From assembly GCA_025345505.1 (NCBI GenBank), contig JANVCC010000022.1, forward strand, positions 35,289,741-35,353,740: DNA of 64,000 bases. Direction: 5' to 3'. Shown one piece after another: positions 59,201 to 64,000 of this stretch. The notes under the pieces were generated by a model that worked only from the letters and a program-made list of their open reading frames with translations, was not told the origin of the DNA and did no database searches. How positions within the stretch are numbered: position 1 is the first letter of the stretch; each line of letters opens with the position of its first letter. The stretch comes from Todiramphus chloris collaris. Lineage: Eukaryota > Chordata > Aves > Coraciiformes > Alcedinidae. The translations under genes were made by a program, and so were the position numbers.

Positions 59201-61311
59201 ATCTGCCAGCTAATTTGCAGGCACTAGTAAAATAATCTTTTCTGTTCTCTATACTTCTTAGTTTTCCTCTGCTTTTGCATCAAGTTCTGTGACAATGAAC
59301 AAGGGTAGATCAGCTACAGAAATTTCTCTTAAAGCTCTTATTTTAACCTTCAAGTCTCATGTTTGTTCCTTTATGTGCCAGAGACATGAGAAAGCAAGAG
59401 CCAGCAGTTTGTCAAAGCATGCTCTCTAGGGATTTGGGTTCTGTTTCAGCTGTCACCATGTCACCATATATACCTACTGATGTAACTTCTGATGTGCAGC
59501 AACAAATGGTAAATAATTCCTGTCTCGAAGCACACTTCTGCCCATGGTGGTGTCAGTGCTTTTGATCAATGAACCATTGAGGCGTCTTCCAGCAGGAATA
59601 TTGTTCCAACTGTTGCTCAGGAACAACACACTCCACACACTATTTCCTCATTTTCAATGCTATAAGTGAGCTTTTTACTTTTATTCTTTCTTCAAGCAAT
59701 ATCTTCTCTAGCTTGCTATGCAGCTACTGCTTCCCTGTTTATCCACATCTCTAGTTCTTGAAAAGGCTCACTGGTTTCTATTGGTATGAACTAGCTTTAA
59801 TCAAAGTAATAGGTCACTATCTGTATCATTCCAAGGAAGGATTATGGTACTTTCTGTAGCAGTGGCCCCTAATTGAGCCATTTCTTCACATTAGGCCCGA
59901 CACTTACTTCTAACATAATTTCCTGGGCTCACTGAGTCCTTTTGAGCTTATGGCCTTTGTATTTTTTAGTTATGAGGTTAGGTTTTGCCAGGCTGCTCCC
60001 ACATCCAAGAATAGCACTTATAGTAACTGAGTGCTGCCAGGACATCCAGTGCTTTACACAATTCTTTATTTTTTAATCTCTCTTCTCCAAATGAAATACA
60101 AACCAGACTTGTCCACCACTATGTTGAACTGCCATCATCGATCTTACTTTGTGAAATGAGTGACTTCATGCTGTCTTTATCCAAGCTGATGTAGATTCTA
60201 CTTCTAGGTGTACTGCTGTGCTGGTAAATGATATCCATGCAGACCAGCATTTTCCAGATTATTAGGCATTAGTGATATGCTAATATCAGTAAAGCCTAAA
60301 CACTTCTGTCCCACACCAGTGGTTTCCCTTCTCTGCTCAACTCTCCCCAGCTTCTGCTGTGAACTGACCTAGGGAGATGATTCTCTTCTTGTGCCCGTTG
60401 TACCAAAGCTGTTTTTCAGATTTCCACTTTATTAAAAATGCAAACGCAGATGAGTATGTGCTCTTGTCAATACATTTACGGATAGCTCTGTTTTGACACA
60501 GTCCTAGTGAAACAAGGTACTTAGTGCTGGAATAGACTTCTCTAATATTGCCTCAGTAATTCAGTTTACTGCATCCTTATGTTAATTCTATAATTTAGGG
60601 TTTTCCCTACAAAGGTGCAAGCATTAACCTATTAAGTTAATAGTACCACATGTACTTTATGGCTGTTCTTTCCTGTGTTCTGTCACATCACAACACCACA
60701 CTTGTCACCTTTATTAAACTGTTCTCTTCGACTTACATACCCACTGTACATAGTGAGCGTTATGGACATTATTGCCTCTGCAACACACTGTGAAAGCCAT
60801 TTGTTTGGGGCTCATGGTCTGTGTGGCTGTTGCTATGCTGCTCTCTGCTTTTGCAATGTCTGATTACACCCTTGGCATTTGGGGTTTTTTTTCTGATGGT
60901 GTATCCAGCTGAATAAAATTCTAAGTTATGACTTCACATACAAATTAAAAAGAAAAAATAAAATCTACGTTTTGAGAGGATCGAAAAATATTTGGAGATA
61001 CATAAGGAATTTGAAAGCAGGTTTAGGTGAAAAAACCTAAATCTAATAAACAAAAATCTCAGGTTATAAATGATGAGAGAACATTAGCCAACATTTGATT
61101 TTTTAATGCCACCTTTCATTTCAGAATGCTGGATTACATTATGCTACACAGTGATGTTAGAAACATGGTGAAAGTCACAACTAGGAAAAAGTCAGGGCTA
61201 TTCCCTTGACTGAATTTAATTCCCACATAGGAAGAGCTCCCCTCCTGCCTTGCTGGCACAGCACTCTCCTCAGCTTCGCTATAATGTCCCTTTCTGTGAC
61301 ACCTTTCCTCT

Positions 61312-61518
61312 GAAGATATCAAAGCGAGCTACAGAAACACGCTAATAACAGACCAGTGGTGGAATACTTATGAGGTAAGAAGTTACTGTAACACCCAATT
61401 TATTGATGAGAAAACTGAATTAGACATTTATTAAACTGAGTTAGCAATTGCTTAGAGGTCACAGCCGTGGGACTTCAGCCCCAGCTGCCTGGCTCCCGGC
61501 CCCACATGTTCCTCACAG
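61312..61518 (+). mobile_element. MIR-like SINE relic
   Basis: The order of motifs follows a MIR/core SINE: ATATCAAAGCGAGCTACAGA, then TATGAGGTAAGAAGTTACTG, CAATTTATTGATGAGAAAAC-TGA, GAGGTCACAG, CCGTGGGACTTCAGCCCCAG and CTGCCTGGCTCCCGGCCC. In MIR the matching parts are the CATTTTACAGATGAGGAAAC-TGAG core, the GGTCACACAG block and the AGCCGGGATTCGAACCCAGG end. Identity is low, as expected for an element older than the bird-mammal split. Confidence 0.55.
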
Positions 61519-64000
61519 ATAAGGGCACACTTATCAGCGACGATCCCCAGTTCAACTCAATGTTTTCGCAGGGCAGCAACGGGCCCACAGGTAGAGCAGA
61601 TGAAGGTATTACTCCCACGCCCCGGTACAATTCATTACATTATACTGCTACCCTTATTACAACAAAGTGCTGTCATTAAAGCTAATCCTACCGAGCCCCA
61701 CAGGAGCGTGTGACCAGAATGAAAGCTGCAGGGCACAGTTCATGAGCCACCAGAGAAGCACTTTACTGCAGCTTGCTTTCAGAAGTAAAAGCCTCATTTT
61801 AAATAAAACAAAAACTTCCACTTTGATAAATGCTGGCTGCTTCAAAAAGATATTCTGTTCTCAAATCTCCCCAGCTAAATGCCACCACAGCTGCAAGGGC
61901 CAACCACATGTGTAGTTAGGCTGAGAATTATCCACACAAATAAAGAGCACAGCTTGAAACATTGACTTTTTTTGTGATCAAAAGGGTCTGGGAGACAACT
62001 GGACAGTTTGGATCAGGCAAAGTATAGGGCCTTTATTATTTTCAAAGAGCACCCCAGTGAATAGAGTAGCCAAAGTGGCTCTGGTGGCAATGACACGTTC
62101 TAACACTCTCCTCATCCCACACAAGTTACTTAAAAGCTTGGCTTTGGATCTGGTTAGGGTTTGGGTTTTGATTTTTTCCCCCCCATTTTTCTTTTCATTG
62201 AAGGAAACCTGAAATACAATCAATCCTTTCATTAGCATTTTTTTTTTAAACAGCATTCCCTGTCTAAGCTGCCTCCCCCATGTACCAAATAATAAACTGC
62301 AAACATTACCAAAGAAACCTTGTCGCATCAAAAACATCTTCATTATACCTGCATTAATGAAATATGCAGTTTGATTTTATTAAAGAAAATTTTTTGTGTG
62401 TGTTTTCATATTAGTTTTGTTCATATATTTCAACCTGAAGTGAAATAACACAAAAATTAATTTCTCATCCTGTTCTACCTAATTCCATTCACTAGTTATT
62501 TTCAACCACATATGCTCAAATGAAAGATTTAACAAGAAAAAATTATTTAAGAAAAAGTTTTAAATCACAAAATACATTATTTCACTTTGTAAAGCTGTTT
62601 TTTCATAAAACCTAAAGAATTTAAGGATTTAAGCCACATGACAAAGCAGACTGTTCTTCAGAAAGATATGTTTCTCTTTTAATAGACATATATCCCCGTC
62701 TAAAGAGAAAAAAGTCTGACAGAAGACTGCAACAGCTAAGCAATGTATTCCAAATAAATATATTCCCTCAACATTAGAATTAAACTGCGAAATCCATAAG
62801 CAGAAGTATTGCAGCAATAACACCAATGGCTTTGGTCTCAATTTGTGCACAGAAACATTTGTGCGTTTATATTTATTTGTCCTCATTGTATAGCTTATTT
62901 TCCAAAACACAAACTGGAAAGAGGTAGGGTAGTGTATGAAACAACCCTGAACTCTTCTCCTTTATCTGAGGTGACAAAAAGTAGTTACTCTGCCTGTGGT
63001 GTAAGGAAAAGTGTTTTAATATCTATGAAACTTCACCCTGGCACATTGTTAGACAGATGTTTCTGGAATGGAACCTCCTCACCTGAAGGCTGAAATTCAT
63101 TGTTTGATGGGATAGGTCTGAATACAAAACATTGTGATGAAATTTCTGTTCGTATTTTGAAGGTCCCAGATCCATACTATAGGGGGTTGGAAGCCATGTC
63201 TCCCCCCCGCACCCCAAAACAACTCTTTCCTTTTCTTGCTTTTCCATCCAATACCATCATAGCCTATATATTCAGAGTCTAGGAGATGAGGAAGGAAGAG
63301 GGATTTTTTTGTTTGTTTAAACACTACTACACAATACTTGCAGCTTAAATCATGGGAACAACACTCCAGAAGACTACAATCTGATGCAGATGAGAAAAGT
63401 ATTATTGCCTGGCAGGGTGAGCAGTGTTATCAGAAACGCCTGTTCGTAGCTCACGGTGCACAGTACAAAAGTAACACATGCTTCCTTTAAACATACAGAA
63501 ATCTGAATTCTTTGAGATACAATAATGCTGAGAGACTCCACCAAACCAGGAGAAGCTGCTTCTGAGCAAATTAAAGTCAGATTTTCCAAGCAGAGCATCC
63601 AGGCCTGAATGCCTAAGAGGTTAAGCACAAAACTTTTGGAAGAGATATGAGAAGAGAGATGTAGGAACTTGCACAGGCAGGGACTGGACTAAACCAGTGT
63701 TCAGAGAGAATTTGGTAACAGAGTAGATACAAGTGTAATGAAGACGGGAGACGTACAATATGAAGGTAACAATTAAGAAGTATGATAGAATAGGAATTTG
63801 GGGAAACGAGAGGAACACAAAGTGCTTTGGCTTGCCCAGGGGAATTTTGTGGAGTCACAAGGCACCTGGTGCGATTTACTAACAGGCTGCTGAAGGCACT
63901 TGAATGGCAAAACGTCTCTCCCAATTTGTTATGAAATAATAGCTGGCAGTAAACCACGAACAATGCTCACATGCTTCTAATTAAATGTATGAATGACATT
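61519..64000. other. Unique non-coding DNA, right edge
   Basis: No exon is recognised. Frames at 61978-62343 (minus, 121 codons) and 63613-63963 (minus, 116 codons) have no domain. The region 62341-62640 is very AT-rich with homeodomain-like cores (AAAATTAATTTC) and could be regulatory. Confidence 0.45.

Larger units (their letters stand above)
55754..61311. other. Unique non-coding DNA
   Basis: About 5.5 kb. It contains the duplication at 55894-55937, the A10T10 palindrome, a 10-base E-box palindrome CACACGTGTG (56588-56597) and a GC-richer patch at about 58380-58530 with overlapping frames (133 codons minus, 92 codons plus) that show no domain. Confidence 0.45.

Noticed and set aside
61978-62343. 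121-codon minus-strand frame rich in basic residues
   Set aside because: No recognisable family. Composition follows AT-rich DNA with T and A runs.

Overview
The window reads as a piece of nuclear DNA from a bird; a crocodilian or turtle is less likely. The main evidence is a set of fragments of the CR1 LINE that dominates avian genomes, with its ORF2 protein signatures and its ATTCTATGATTCTATGA-type 3' tail. Between these lies mostly unique, AT-leaning, CpG-poor DNA with short microsatellites. Nothing looks bacterial, viral or plasmid-like. Overall repeat density is low, as expected for a bird.

I found no protein-coding exon I can name, no rRNA or tRNA, no CRISPR array and no intact mobile element. 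Nearly all open frames are 60-130 codons, scattered over all six frames and often overlapping on both strands, as expected by chance in non-coding DNA of this base composition. The window is therefore intergenic or lies inside a very large intron. The only coding-derived sequence I can identify is decayed CR1 ORF2.

Layout. 1-16.6 kb: unique DNA with one old CR1 3' end (3703-3802), a diverged ~60 bp direct repeat (2362-2420 and 4726-4789), one weak exon-like segment (3095-3195), and several stretches that look like conserved non-coding elements (9.3-9.8, 10.3-10.8, 13.2-13.5 and 14.2-14.5 kb). 16.6-19.6 kb: two CR1 3' fragments on the + strand. 19.6-44.6 kb: long unique DNA with two CR1 tail scraps (27733-27760, 33080-33111), a GC-richer patch with a 17 bp tandem duplication (22579-22612), further conserved-looking blocks (29.6-30.1, 31.6-32.3 and 35.9-36.2 kb), a (GGATA)n microsatellite, and a possible MIR relic (40690-40806). 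44.6-46.7 kb: the densest repeat region, with two CR1 copies tail to tail, one carrying part of the reverse transcriptase. 49.0-49.3 kb: a CpG-containing block with a perfect 13 bp inverted repeat. 51.3-51.6 kb: a CR1 in which the 3' end is fused to the end of the endonuclease domain. 51.6-64 kb: unique DNA with a 26-A run, an A10T10 palindrome and a MIR-like relic (61312-61518).

The genes do not work together in any system visible here. The most informative material is the CR1 history: two copies share the same one-base frameshift, and two others carry internal deletions, one at an 8 bp microhomology. The other leads are the candidate regulatory blocks. The conserved-element calls rest on appearance only and need a multi-species alignment.
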